A DNA stretch of 39,073 nucleotides. Origin: CAYRWM01 sp964428055 (GTDB lineage: Bacteria > Bacillota > Clostridia > Christensenellales > Christensenellaceae). Location of the stretch: contig CAYRWM010000017.1 in the NCBI GenBank assembly GCA_964428055.1, positions 1-39,073 of the forward strand. The letters run 5' to 3'. Shown piece after piece: positions 23,143 through 30,876 of the stretch; position 1 is the first letter of the stretch; every line of letters starts with the position of its first letter. A program made the translations under genes and the position numbers. Below the pieces are notes generated by a model that saw only the letters and a program-made list of their open reading frames with translations, did no database searches and was not told where the DNA came from.

Positions 23143-23519
23143 AATCTTTGGCTGAACTTGAGGCGATTAGGAACAACGCTAAGAGCAACATGAATGTCAG
23201 AACAAATACCGAGGGTAAAAAGGTATTAGTAGGCATGGCCACTTGCGGTATAGCTGCCGGTGCAAGACCTGTACTGCAGGCTTTTGTTGAAGAGGTTGCA
23301 AAAAGAAACCTTACTGATGTTGTTGTGAGTCAGACCGGATGCATAGGCGTTTGCAGGCTTGAGCCGCTTGTTGAAGTCTATGTTCCTGGCGAAGAAAAAG
23401 TTACTTATGTTAAGGTTTTCCCGGAAATGGTCGGAAGGATTGTGTCCGAACACCTGGTTAACGGAAATGTAGTTAAAGAATACACAATTGGGTATTACGA
23501 GGAAACTCATAAGGAGTAA
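23139..23519 (+). CDS. [2Fe-2S] thioredoxin-like ferredoxin-domain protein (HndB-like)
   Basis: A 126-residue protein matching the HndB position and type in Hnd hydrogenases. It has a helical N-terminal part of about 30 residues, then the thioredoxin-like ferredoxin fold: VLVGMATCGIAAGARPV, and SQTGCIGVCRLEPLVEVYVPG. Only three cysteines align with the usual four: the second of the CxxxxC pair is Ala or Gly here (CGIAAGA), so the cluster, if bound, has an atypical fourth ligand. The ATGA overlap with the HATPase gene suggests translational coupling. hydB follows after 23 bases with GAAGGAG. Confidence 0.9.
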   Translation: MKSLAELEAIRNNAKSNMNVRTNTEGKKVLVGMATCGIAAGARPVLQAFVEEVAKRNLTDVVVSQTGCIGVCRLEPLVEVYVPGEEKVTYVKVFPEMVGRIVSEHLVNGNVVKEYTIGYYEETHKE

Positions 23520-23542
23520 GATTCAGAAGGAGAAATAGGTAT

Positions 23543-25336
23543 ATGGTTTATTATCGAGCTCATGTGCTGGTCTGTGGCGGTACAGGTTGTACATCAAATA
23601 AATCTGGTGATATAATCGATCGTTTTGAAAGTCAGTTAAAAGAAGTCGGTCTTGATAAAGAAGTAAAAGTAGTTAAAACCGGATGTTTTGGATTATGCGA
23701 AGCTGGTCCTATTTGTATCATATATCCGGAAGGAGTCTTTTACAGCAGACTTCAAGTAAGTGATGTTGACGAAATTGTTAAAGAGCATCTTCTTAAAGGC
23801 AGGATTGTTGACAGACTGGTTTATAAAGATACTGATAGTATGGATACCGAGGTGTCCCTGGATCAGATTTCTTTTTATAAGAAACAGGTCAGAGTCGCTC
23901 TTAGAAACTGTGGTGTTATAAATCCTGAAGAGATAGATGAGTATATCGCTCAAGACGGTTATAAGGCGCTAGGAATATGTCTGACAGAAAAAACTCCTCA
24001 GGAAGTTATTGATATAGTAACTGAATCTGGTCTCCGTGGTAGAGGCGGCGGTGGATTCCCAACGGGTCGTAAATGGCAGTTTGGTCTTAATGCTGTTGGA
24101 GATAAAAAATATATTGTCTGTAATGCTGATGAAGGAGACCCGGGTGCATTTATGGACAGATCAGTCCTTGAAGGCGATCCGCATAGCATAATTGAAGCTA
24201 TGGCTATAGCAGGTTATGCGATTGGTGCCGATGAGGGATATATATATGTAAGGGCTGAATACCCCATAGCTGTTCAGAGGCTTGAAATAGCTATAAAACA
24301 GGCTAAAGAATATGGACTTCTCGGCAAGAATATTTTCTCAAGCGGGTTTGATTTTGATCTTCATATCAGACTTGGAGCAGGTGCATTTGTATGTGGTGAA
24401 GAGACAGCTCTTCTTGAATCTATAGAAGGCAAGAGGGGAGAGCCTCGTCCCAAACCTCCGTTCCCTGCAAATAAGGGTCTATTTGGCAAACCTACTGTTA
24501 TTAATAATGTTGAGACGTTTGCAAATATACCTCAGATTATTCTTAAAGGTGCCGAATGGTTTGCATCAATGGGTACTGAAAAGAGTAAGGGTACCAAAGT
24601 ATTTGCTTTAGGTGGAAAGATTAACAACACCGGTCTTGTTGAAATACCTATGGGCACTACGCTTAGAGAGATCATATATGACATCGGTGGCGGTATTCCT
24701 AATGGTAAAAAATTCAAAGCGGCTCAGACAGGTGGGCCGTCCGGAGGATGTATTCCTGCTGAAAAACTTGATGTTAAAATTGATTATGATTCACTCATCG
24801 AGATTGGTTCCATGATGGGATCAGGCGGAATGATAGTAATGGATGAAGATAACTGTATGGTTGATGTGGCAAGATTCTTCTTGGATTTTACAGTTGATGA
24901 ATCATGCGGGAAGTGTCCTCCTTGCAGAATCGGTACAAAGAGGATGCTTGAAATACTTGAACGTATAACACAGGGTAAAGGCCAGGAAGGTGATATTGAA
25001 AAGCTTCTTGAACTTGGCGAGAATATTAAGGCAGGTGCACTTTGCGGACTTGGCAAAACTGCTCCCAACCCCGTTTTGTCTACAATCAAGTACTTTAGGG
25101 ATGAGTATGAAGCTCATATTAAAGAGAAGAGATGTCCCGCTGGATACTGTAAAGCTTTGGTAACTTATTCTATTGACCCGGATAAATGTAAGGGTTGTAG
25201 CCTTTGTGCTAAAGCATGTCCGGTTGAAGCAATTACCGGCGAGGTCAGAAAGCCATTTGTCATTGACAGTATGAAGTGTGTCAAATGCGGTACTTGTGAA
25301 GAAAAATGCAGATTTGGTGCTATCTCTAAGGAATAA
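23543..25336 (+). CDS. hydB: NuoF-like flavoprotein subunit of the bifurcating hydrogenase (HydB/HndC)
   Basis: A 597-residue FMN/Fe-S subunit that exchanges electrons with NAD(P)H. Domains in order: N-terminal [2Fe-2S] thioredoxin-like domain (VCGGTGC, later KTGCFGLCEAG); the NuoF core with the NADH/FMN glycine motif GRGGGGFPTGRKW, NADEGDPGAFMDR and AAQTGGPSGGCIP; the [4Fe-4S] site ESCGKCPPCRIGT with a distal CGLGKTAPNP; and a C-terminal pair of [4Fe-4S] ferredoxin motifs (CKGCSLCAKAC, CVKCGTCEEKC). This layout is that of HydB/HndC in electron-bifurcating hydrogenases rather than complex I NuoF, which lacks the terminal ferredoxin part. It ends 12 bases before the hydA start. Confidence 0.97.
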   Translation: MVYYRAHVLVCGGTGCTSNKSGDIIDRFESQLKEVGLDKEVKVVKTGCFGLCEAGPICIIYPEGVFYSRLQVSDVDEIVKEHLLKGRIVDRLVYKDTDSMDTEVSLDQISFYKKQVRVALRNCGVINPEEIDEYIAQDGYKALGICLTEKTPQEVIDIVTESGLRGRGGGGFPTGRKWQFGLNAVGDKKYIVCNADEGDPGAFMDRSVLEGDPHSIIEAMAIAGYAIGADEGYIYVRAEYPIAVQRLEIAIKQAKEYGLLGKNIFSSGFDFDLHIRLGAGAFVCGEETALLESIEGKRGEPRPKPPFPANKGLFGKPTVINNVETFANIPQIILKGAEWFASMGTEKSKGTKVFALGGKINNTGLVEIPMGTTLREIIYDIGGGIPNGKKFKAAQTGGPSGGCIPAEKLDVKIDYDSLIEIGSMMGSGGMIVMDEDNCMVDVARFFLDFTVDESCGKCPPCRIGTKRMLEILERITQGKGQEGDIEKLLELGENIKAGALCGLGKTAPNPVLSTIKYFRDEYEAHIKEKRCPAGYCKALVTYSIDPDKCKGCSLCAKACPVEAITGEVRKPFVIDSMKCVKCGTCEEKCRFGAISKE

Positions 25337-25348
25337 AGGAGTTTGAAT

Positions 25349-27088
25349 ATGGTAACATGTACGATTGATGGTATTAAAATAGAAGTACCTGAAGAAACTA
25401 CGGTTTTGAATGCGGCTAAACAGGCCGGCATACATATTCCTACATTATGCTATCTGAAAGGTGTCAACGCTATAGGCGCCTGCAGGATATGTCTTGTAGA
25501 GGTTGTTGGCAATCCTAATCTGCAGGCAGCATGTATGCTACCAGTAACTGAAGGTATGGAAGTGCTCACACATTCTCTTAAAGTTATGAAGAGCAAAAAA
25601 ATCACACTTGAACTCTTGCTTTCCAATCATGACCGTGAATGTTTGACATGTATTAGGAATAAATCATGTGAGCTTCAGACTTTGGCAGAAGAACTCCACG
25701 TTATGGGTCTTGAATATGATGGCGAGAGACTGCGTATGCCTATTGATGACGCGTCACCTTCAGTCGTCAGAAACCCCAATAAATGTGTGCTATGCAAGAG
25801 ATGTGTTCATATGTGTACAGATGTGCAGGGAATAGGTGCAATTAGTGCTACAAACAGAGGCTTTAAAACGATTGTTGAATCAGTGTTCAGTAAATCGCTT
25901 GAGGATACATGCTGCATAAACTGCGGACAGTGTATAAATGCTTGTCCTGTTGGTGCTCTCACTGAGAAAGATGAACACACAGCTGTTTGGGATGCTATTT
26001 ATGATCCTAATAAGTTCACTGTAGTACAGCCTGCACCTGCTGTCAGGGCTGCTCTTGGTGAAGAATTCGGTTTCCCGATGGGAACACCTGTCACGGGGAA
26101 GCTTGCTGCAGCTTTGAGGCGCATGGGTTTCGACAGAGTATTTGATACAAATTTCGGTGCTGATCTTACGATAATGGAAGAGGGAACGGAACTCATAGAA
26201 AGGATACAGAATAATGGTGTCCTGCCCATGATAACTTCTTGTTCACCTGGTTGGATTAAATTCTGTGAGAAATTCTTCCCAGATTTTATTCCTAATCTTT
26301 CAACATGTAAGTCGCCTCATCAGATGCTTGGTGCGATTATTAAATCGTATTACGCAGAAAAGATGGGAATTGATCCCAAGGATGTTTTCACTGTCTCTGT
26401 AATGCCTTGCGTCGCTAAGAAGTTCGAAAAGACGAGAGACGGAGAATCCGGAGCCGGAGTACCTGATGTAGATGCTGTAATATCTACCAGAGAATTAGCC
26501 AGGATGCTTAAATCTTCCAATATTGATTTTGCAAATCTTCCTGACGAAAAGTTTGATGATATGCTTGGTGATTCAACAGGTGCTGCTGACATATTCGGCG
26601 TAACAGGTGGGGTAATGGAAGCTGCTCTCAGAACTGTTGCTGATGTTCTTACAGGACAGAATCTTGAAAAAATCGATTACAATGAAGTCCGTGGACTTGA
26701 CGGGATTAAAGAAGCTTCAGTTATGATTGGCGATATGGAAGTCAAGGTTGCTGTTGCTCATGGAACCGGGAATGCAAAGAAACTTTTGCAGTCAATCAGA
26801 GACGGTAAGAAGTCATATCATTTCATTGAGATAATGGGATGCCCCGGCGGTTGTGTAACAGGCGGAGGACAGCCTATTGTTTCGGCTAAAGTTAGAAATT
26901 TCGGTGATCCGAGAAAACTCAGAGCTAAAGCTTTATATGCTGAGGATGAGGGTAAGACATTAAGAAAATCGCATAAGAATCCTTCGATAATTAAACTCTA
27001 TGATGAATATCTCGAGAAACCCGGTAGTCATCTGTCTCATAGATTGCTGCATACATATTATGCAGAGAGACCTAAGTATAAAGACTGA
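25349..27088 (+). CDS. hydA: [FeFe]-hydrogenase catalytic subunit (HydA/HndD)
   Basis: The H-cluster subunit, 579 residues from the ATG at 25349, 7 bases after AAAGGAG; an in-frame TTG at 25343 is too close to that site. N-terminal [2Fe-2S] domain (CYLKG, CRIC, ACML), a His-Cys [4Fe-4S] site (NHDRECLTCIRNKSC), two [4Fe-4S] ferredoxin motifs (CVLCKRCVHMC, CINCGQCINAC), then the H-domain: L1 TSCSPGW (C298, S299), L2 SVMPCVAKKFE (C354), L3 EIMGCPGGCVTGGGQP (C498, C502). Spacings are those of CpI, and the small-subunit-like C-terminal segment (HLSHRLLHTYY) is present. L1 has Ser where the canonical TSCCP has its second Cys. Reversible H2 formation coupled to NAD(P)H and ferredoxin is expected. 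Confidence 0.97.
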   Translation: MVTCTIDGIKIEVPEETTVLNAAKQAGIHIPTLCYLKGVNAIGACRICLVEVVGNPNLQAACMLPVTEGMEVLTHSLKVMKSKKITLELLLSNHDRECLTCIRNKSCELQTLAEELHVMGLEYDGERLRMPIDDASPSVVRNPNKCVLCKRCVHMCTDVQGIGAISATNRGFKTIVESVFSKSLEDTCCINCGQCINACPVGALTEKDEHTAVWDAIYDPNKFTVVQPAPAVRAALGEEFGFPMGTPVTGKLAAALRRMGFDRVFDTNFGADLTIMEEGTELIERIQNNGVLPMITSCSPGWIKFCEKFFPDFIPNLSTCKSPHQMLGAIIKSYYAEKMGIDPKDVFTVSVMPCVAKKFEKTRDGESGAGVPDVDAVISTRELARMLKSSNIDFANLPDEKFDDMLGDSTGAADIFGVTGGVMEAALRTVADVLTGQNLEKIDYNEVRGLDGIKEASVMIGDMEVKVAVAHGTGNAKKLLQSIRDGKKSYHFIEIMGCPGGCVTGGGQPIVSAKVRNFGDPRKLRAKALYAEDEGKTLRKSHKNPSIIKLYDEYLEKPGSHLSHRLLHTYYAERPKYKD

Positions 27089-27095
27089 ATCTAAA

Positions 27096-27130
27096 AAAAG
27101 ATCCTTAACTAAAGCAGTTAAGGATCTTTT
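27096..27130. terminator. Bidirectional terminator between hydA and tRNA-Trp
   Basis: AAAAGATCCTTAACT / AGTTAAGGATCTTTT is a 15-bp perfect stem with an AAAGC loop and T-runs on both strands. It ends the hydrogenase operon on + and the convergent tRNA-Trp transcript on -. Confidence 0.95.
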
Positions 27131-27133
27131 TTA

Positions 27134-27209
27134 TGGCAGGGGAGACGCGACTCGAACACGCAACTTGCGGTTTTGGAGACCGCTGCTCTACCAATTGAAC
27201 TACTCCCCT
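27134..27209 (-). tRNA. tRNA-Trp (anticodon CCA)
   Basis: A 76-base cloverleaf on the - strand with encoded 3' CCA. Acceptor arms AGGGGAG / CTCCCCT, D arm GTTC / GAGC, anticodon stem GCGGT / ACCGC around loop CTCCAAA (anticodon CCA), T arm GCGTG / CGCGT with TTCGAGT, discriminator G. All stems pair. Confidence 0.97.
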
Positions 27210-27226
27210 TTGAGTCGTACCGATTT

Positions 27227-27255
27227 ATTATAATTTATTTTCTTTTTTTAGTCAA
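27227..27255 (-). promoter_or_regulatory. tRNA-Trp promoter
   Basis: On the - strand: -35 TTGACT (27250-27255), 17-base spacer, -10 TATAAT (27227-27232). A near-consensus promoter about 17 bases before the tRNA. It overlaps the region from which proC is transcribed divergently. Confidence 0.88.
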
Positions 27256-27302
27256 CAGAGTTATTTTATGATAGAATAGCCATGTTGAAAAGGAGTTATC
27301 AT

Positions 27303-28106
27303 ATGTCGTACAGAATAGGATTTATAGGCTGTGGAAACATGGCTGAAGGTATTATTCGGGGGATTGTATCAAGTAATATTAATTATAAAAGCTTAAATAC
27401 TTTCGATATTGATAAGAATAAACTTGATAGATTTTCAGATATTAATAATTGCGCATCGCACAATGACGCTATAAGCCTTATAAATGCGTCAGATATTGTT
27501 TTTTTATGTATCAAACCAAATAGTCTAAATACTGCTTTAGCTGGTGTAAAATGTGAGAATAAAGCGTTTATATCCATATTAGCAGGAATTAAACTTGCCG
27601 ATATATCATCAGCTATTGACAGTATAGATTCCAGATATATGCGTGTAATGCCTAATATGCCGATTAAGGTAGGGAAGGGTGCGATATGTATTGCCGACAA
27701 TCACACTCTTAATATAAATGAATACAAATATGTAAAAGAACTGTTCTCATCGATAGGTTTAGTTTTAAGCGTCAATGAAGAATTGATGGACTCAGTTACG
27801 GCGATTTCGGGAAGCGGACCGGCGTATGTGTTTTATATAATTGATGCTATGACAAAAGCAGGGGAAGATATTGGGCTCGATCATAACACATCATTGTTGC
27901 TATCTATTCAGACATTCAAGGGAAGTCTGGATATGATAAATATTGATTCTAATCTTGAATCGCTATGTGACAGTATTTGTTCAAAAGGCGGCACGACCAT
28001 AGAAGCGATAAATGTATTTGATGAATATGATATGAAAGATATTATTAATAAAGCCATAGTTGCTTGCCGTGATAAATCTATTCTTTTATCGAGGAAAGAT
28101 AAATGA
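27303..28106 (+). CDS. proC: Pyrroline-5-carboxylate reductase
   Basis: Reduces pyrroline-5-carboxylate to proline with NAD(P)H, the last proline step. The 267-residue protein opens with the Rossmann motif IGFIGCGNMAEGI. VMPNMPIKVGKGA and the C-terminal dimerisation signature (AISGSGPAYVFYIIDAM, then SKGGTTIEA) are clear. An upstream ATG at 27282 overlaps the likely transcript start; the ATG at 27303 is used because AAGGAG lies seven bases before it. A -10-like TAGAAT is at 27272-27277. The stop overlaps the rnhA start (ATGA). Confidence 0.96.
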   Translation: MSYRIGFIGCGNMAEGIIRGIVSSNINYKSLNTFDIDKNKLDRFSDINNCASHNDAISLINASDIVFLCIKPNSLNTALAGVKCENKAFISILAGIKLADISSAIDSIDSRYMRVMPNMPIKVGKGAICIADNHTLNINEYKYVKELFSSIGLVLSVNEELMDSVTAISGSGPAYVFYIIDAMTKAGEDIGLDHNTSLLLSIQTFKGSLDMINIDSNLESLCDSICSKGGTTIEAINVFDEYDMKDIINKAIVACRDKSILLSRKDK

Positions 28107-28567
28107 AGAGTAAACTAAAAAAAGTGACAGTTTATACAGATGGAGCATGCTCTGGTAATCCGGGTCCCGGTGGATGGGGTGTTGTTTTAATATATAAAAG
28201 TATTAAAAAAGAAATGAGTGGCTTCGACAAGGAAACAACGAATAATAGAATGGAAATAACAGCTGTTATAAATGGATTGAATGCACTTAAAGAGAAATGT
28301 GAGGTAGAAGTGTATTCTGACAGTTCGTATGTTGTTAACGCCTTTAATAATGGTTGGATTGAAAATTGGAAAAATAATAATTGGAGAAAAACAAATAAGA
28401 AACCTGTGGAGAACCAAGATCTCTGGGCGGAATTATTGGAATTAACTGATAAACATATTGTTACATATATAAAAGTAAAAGGGCATTCGGATAATGAGTA
28501 CAATAACCGGTGCGACTTTTTGGCTACTAACGAGATTAAAAATAACACGAATAATGATACAGAGTAG
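28103..28567 (+). CDS. rnhA: Ribonuclease HI
   Basis: Degrades the RNA strand of RNA-DNA hybrids. The 154-residue protein has all catalytic acids: Asp in VYTDGACSGNPGPGGWG, Glu in NNRMEITAVINGL, Asp in VEVYSDSSYVVNA, and the C-terminal Asp in NNRCDFLA, with the VKGHSDN His loop. A basic protrusion (WIENWKNNNWRKTNKKP) fits type HI. Coupled to proC by an ATGA overlap. Confidence 0.97.
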   Translation: MKSKLKKVTVYTDGACSGNPGPGGWGVVLIYKSIKKEMSGFDKETTNNRMEITAVINGLNALKEKCEVEVYSDSSYVVNAFNNGWIENWKNNNWRKTNKKPVENQDLWAELLELTDKHIVTYIKVKGHSDNEYNNRCDFLATNEIKNNTNNDTE

Positions 28568-28574
28568 GAGACAT

Positions 28575-28664
28575 ACTAAAATACACCGATAGCAATCTAT
28601 TCGCAAAACACAAGTTTTGCGAATAGATATTGCAAAAAAAACAGGTTTTTGGTAGTATTTTAGT
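28575..28664. repeat. Nested inverted repeat before the recombinase gene
   Basis: The outer arms are ACTAAAATAC (28575-28584) and GTATTTTAGT (28655-28664). Inside them lies a perfect 15-bp inverted repeat, ATCTATTCGCAAAAC (28595-28609) and GTTTTGCGAATAGAT (28614-28628), with an ACAA loop. No T-run follows on either strand, so it is not a standard terminator. The rest of the 156-base gap to 28723 is AT-rich. Confidence 0.85.
28630..28658 (+). promoter_or_regulatory. Candidate promoter of the tyrosine recombinase gene
   Basis: TTGCAA (28630-28635), 17-base spacer, TAGTAT (28653-28658), each 4/6 to consensus. The -35 abuts the inner hairpin and the -10 overlaps the right outer arm of the nested repeat. 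Confidence 0.4.
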
Positions 28665-28723
28665 GAAATATGTATGTTTTGAGTATTTCGCATAAAACTA
28701 CTCTATTCAAAGGTTTATGTATT

Positions 28724-29776
28724 ATGAGCAAGTATTCTAAAGAACTATGGGCAAAAAACACTTTACGTCTTCGTGAAGTAATTAAAGATCTTCCGCCTTT
28801 TTGTAGAAACTATTTTGTTAGTATCTCAGATCAGACCTCTATACTTACACAGCTTAATTATGCGTACGATCTTCGTATATTCTTTAATTTCTTAGTTGAA
28901 GAAATACCCGCTTTCAGAAATAAAAATGCGTTAGAATTGAAATCTGATTGTCTCAATGATATTGAACTTGATGATTTATATGCATTTATTAATTATCTAA
29001 GTTTATATACTGATCCATTTACTGGAAAAACTGTTGAAAATCATGAACGCGGCAAAGCAAGAAAGATTGCCAGTTTAAGATCCTTTTTTAAATATTTTTA
29101 TAAAAAACAGGCTATTAAAGAAAATGTTTGTGCGTTACTTGATACTCCTAAACTGCACGAAAAAACAATAATTAGACTTGAACCAAATGAGATTGCTGAT
29201 CTTTTAGATGCTGTTGAATCCGGGTCTACTTTAAGCCCCAGACAAAAGAAATTGAATTCCAAGAATACTTTAAGAGATTTAGCTATATTCACATTATTTC
29301 TTTCTACGGGAATTCGTGTCAGCGAATTGGTTTCTTTGGATATTTCGGATATAAACTTTGAATCAGATGCTTTTACTGTAACCCGTAAAGGCGGTAATCA
29401 AACAATATTATACTTCGGTCCCGAAGCAAAACAAGCATTACTAAATTATCTAGCTGAAAGAAAAGAAAAAGGTACCTATGACCTATCCTCTCCCCTGTTT
29501 ATTTCTAGTACAACGAGGGAGGTGAGCAGGCTAACTGTTAGAGCTGTTCAGAATCTTGTTAAGAAGTATACACAAGGCGCTGTTCCGCTAAAAAAGATAT
29601 CTCCTCATAAGCTTAGAAGTACGTTTGGCTCTATGCTTTATAATGAAAAAGAAGACATTTATATTGTTGCTGATGTATTAGGTCATAAAGATGTAAATAC
29701 TACCAGAAGATATTATGCTGCAATTGATGAAGAAAAGCGCAGAAACGCTTCTAAAGCCGTAAAATTAAGGGATTAA
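28724..29776 (+). CDS. Tyrosine recombinase/integrase (XerC/D-like)
   Basis: A 350-residue site-specific recombinase. The catalytic set is complete: R198 (STGIRVSEL), K222 (TRKGGN), H295 and R298 (SPHKLRSTFG), H321 (LGHKDVNTT) and nucleophile Y330 (RRYYAA). A SAM-like core-binding domain covers residues about 30-150. It is longer than XerC/XerD (about 300) through an N-terminal extension and an insertion near residues 165-185. No phage, plasmid or att-flanked cargo is visible, so a chromosome-maintenance or stand-alone role is as likely as mobility. The ATG at 28724 has AAAGG upstream; the longer reading from 28670 begins inside the repeat region. Its stop overlaps that of the convergent chromate transporter gene by 12 bases. 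Confidence 0.92.
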   Translation: MSKYSKELWAKNTLRLREVIKDLPPFCRNYFVSISDQTSILTQLNYAYDLRIFFNFLVEEIPAFRNKNALELKSDCLNDIELDDLYAFINYLSLYTDPFTGKTVENHERGKARKIASLRSFFKYFYKKQAIKENVCALLDTPKLHEKTIIRLEPNEIADLLDAVESGSTLSPRQKKLNSKNTLRDLAIFTLFLSTGIRVSELVSLDISDINFESDAFTVTRKGGNQTILYFGPEAKQALLNYLAERKEKGTYDLSSPLFISSTTREVSRLTVRAVQNLVKKYTQGAVPLKKISPHKLRSTFGSMLYNEKEDIYIVADVLGHKDVNTTRRYYAAIDEEKRRNASKAVKLRD

Positions 29777-30322
29777 GCCGTAAAAAAGAATGCCTAGACC
29801 TGCTGATATCCCAATTAGAAGAATCGGATGAATCTTTTTATAAGCTAGTTTGATTAGAATAAGAATTCCAAGAATAATCAGGCTTTTCCATTTGATATCA
29901 AAAGACAAATCTGTTTCTATGAAGAGATTATTTCTAGCAATTAACCATATAGACGAAACTATTAATCCTAGTGTTGCAGGCCTTAATCCATTAAATGCGC
30001 TTTCTACATAAAAATTATCACGTATCGTCTGAAAATAGCGTGCGATTATAAGTATAATAAAGAACGACGGAAGTACTACTCCTAAAGTTGTGAAGATTGA
30101 TCCGGGTATGTTCTGTACCTGATATCCAATAAAAGTAGCTATATTTACTGCAAAAGGTCCTGGTGTCGATTCTGAAATACCAATGAAATCGGTTAGTGTT
30201 TCTAATGATATCCATCCATTTTTAATTGTATCTTGAGCAATCAGCGGTATCATCGCATATCCACCGCCAAATGTAAAAAGACCTATTTTAAAAAATGTAA
30301 TAAACAACGAAAGGAGTATCAT
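29765..30322 (-). CDS. Chromate transporter-family protein, second half-size subunit
   Basis: A 185-residue CHR-family membrane protein with about five or six hydrophobic segments. The family motif FFKIGLFTFGGGYAMIPLI is at the N-terminus, followed by ESTPGPFAVNIATFIGY. It is one half of a split (short-chain) CHR pair whose partner is immediately upstream; both halves are expected to act together, probably in opposed orientation. CHR proteins can export chromate, but in anaerobes the physiological substrate is often unclear. Last gene of the long - strand operon, overlapping the recombinase stop. Confidence 0.9.
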   Translation of the reverse strand: MILLSLFITFFKIGLFTFGGGYAMIPLIAQDTIKNGWISLETLTDFIGISESTPGPFAVNIATFIGYQVQNIPGSIFTTLGVVLPSFFIILIIARYFQTIRDNFYVESAFNGLRPATLGLIVSSIWLIARNNLFIETDLSFDIKWKSLIILGILILIKLAYKKIHPILLIGISAGLGILFYGLIP

Positions 30323-30876
30323 CAGTCAATATTCCTCCTTCGTTTTAAGATTCCATACAATATACCTGCAAACATCATTATTATGAGCAGGATAATTACG
30401 TTCATATCAGTAAATGTTGCTACAGCAAAAGAAATGGCAAGAACTATAAAGTAAAATAGTGACTTTTTATCTGTCTTTGCCAGTTTAAATACCGATAAAA
30501 CCATTAGAAGCACAATACATACTCTTATGCCTTCAAATGCATATGAAACCCACTCATTGGTAATATACTTATATAGAAATGAAGCAATTAGTATTATTAT
30601 AATAAATGAAGGAAGCACTACTCCCAGGGTGCAGAATACCGACCCCCAAAAGCCATTTACCTTATAGCCAATATATGTTGCTGCATTAATCGCTATTGGT
30701 CCGGGGGTAACTTGAGAAATTGAAAATATATCAAGAAGTTCAGTATTTGTAATCCACTTATTATTTTCAACGGTTTCTTTTTCTATCATCGGTAGCATTG
30801 CATATCCGCCGCCGAAAGTGAATAATCCTATTTTAAAAAAAGATATAAACAGTTTTAAGAGAACACTAGGTTTCAT
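30322..30876 (-). CDS. Chromate transporter-family protein, first half-size subunit
   Basis: A 184-residue partner of the preceding CHR protein, with the same landmarks (FFKIGLFTFGGGYAMLPMI, VTPGPIAINAATYIGY) and a similar helix pattern. The two are clearly related in sequence, as expected for a duplicated half-size transporter. It overlaps the upstream PLP-enzyme gene by four bases and the downstream half by one, so the genes are translationally coupled. Confidence 0.9.
   Translation of the reverse strand: MKPSVLLKLFISFFKIGLFTFGGGYAMLPMIEKETVENNKWITNTELLDIFSISQVTPGPIAINAATYIGYKVNGFWGSVFCTLGVVLPSFIIIILIASFLYKYITNEWVSYAFEGIRVCIVLLMVLSVFKLAKTDKKSLFYFIVLAISFAVATFTDMNVIILLIIMMFAGILYGILKRRRNID

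Noticed and set aside
24902..25435. Open frame of 177 codons on - strand opposite hydB/hydA
   Set aside because: It lies across the conserved Fe-S domains of hydB and the hydB-hydA junction on the other strand. Composition is that of a complement frame.
28132..28548. Open frame of 138 codons on - strand opposite rnhA
   Set aside because: rnhA is complete with all catalytic residues; this frame is its shadow.
28603..28620. LexA (SOS) box inside the inverted repeat
   Set aside because: The centre reads AAAC-ACAA-GTTT and not GAAC-N4-GTTC; both outer bases differ from the Firmicute consensus.
28595..28628. 15-bp hairpin as terminator of rnhA
   Set aside because: On + it is followed by ATTGC and an A-run, on - by TGCTATCGG; neither strand has the T-run of an intrinsic terminator.
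28571..30322. Integrated mobile element around the tyrosine recombinase
   Set aside because: No cargo, att duplication, excisionase or tRNA target is visible. Flanking genes are ordinary chromosomal ones, and base composition is like its neighbours.
29765..30876. One chromate transporter gene broken in two by a frameshift
   Set aside because: Both halves start with their own FTFGGGYAM motif and are full-length for the short-chain CHR type, so this is a duplicated pair and not one split gene.
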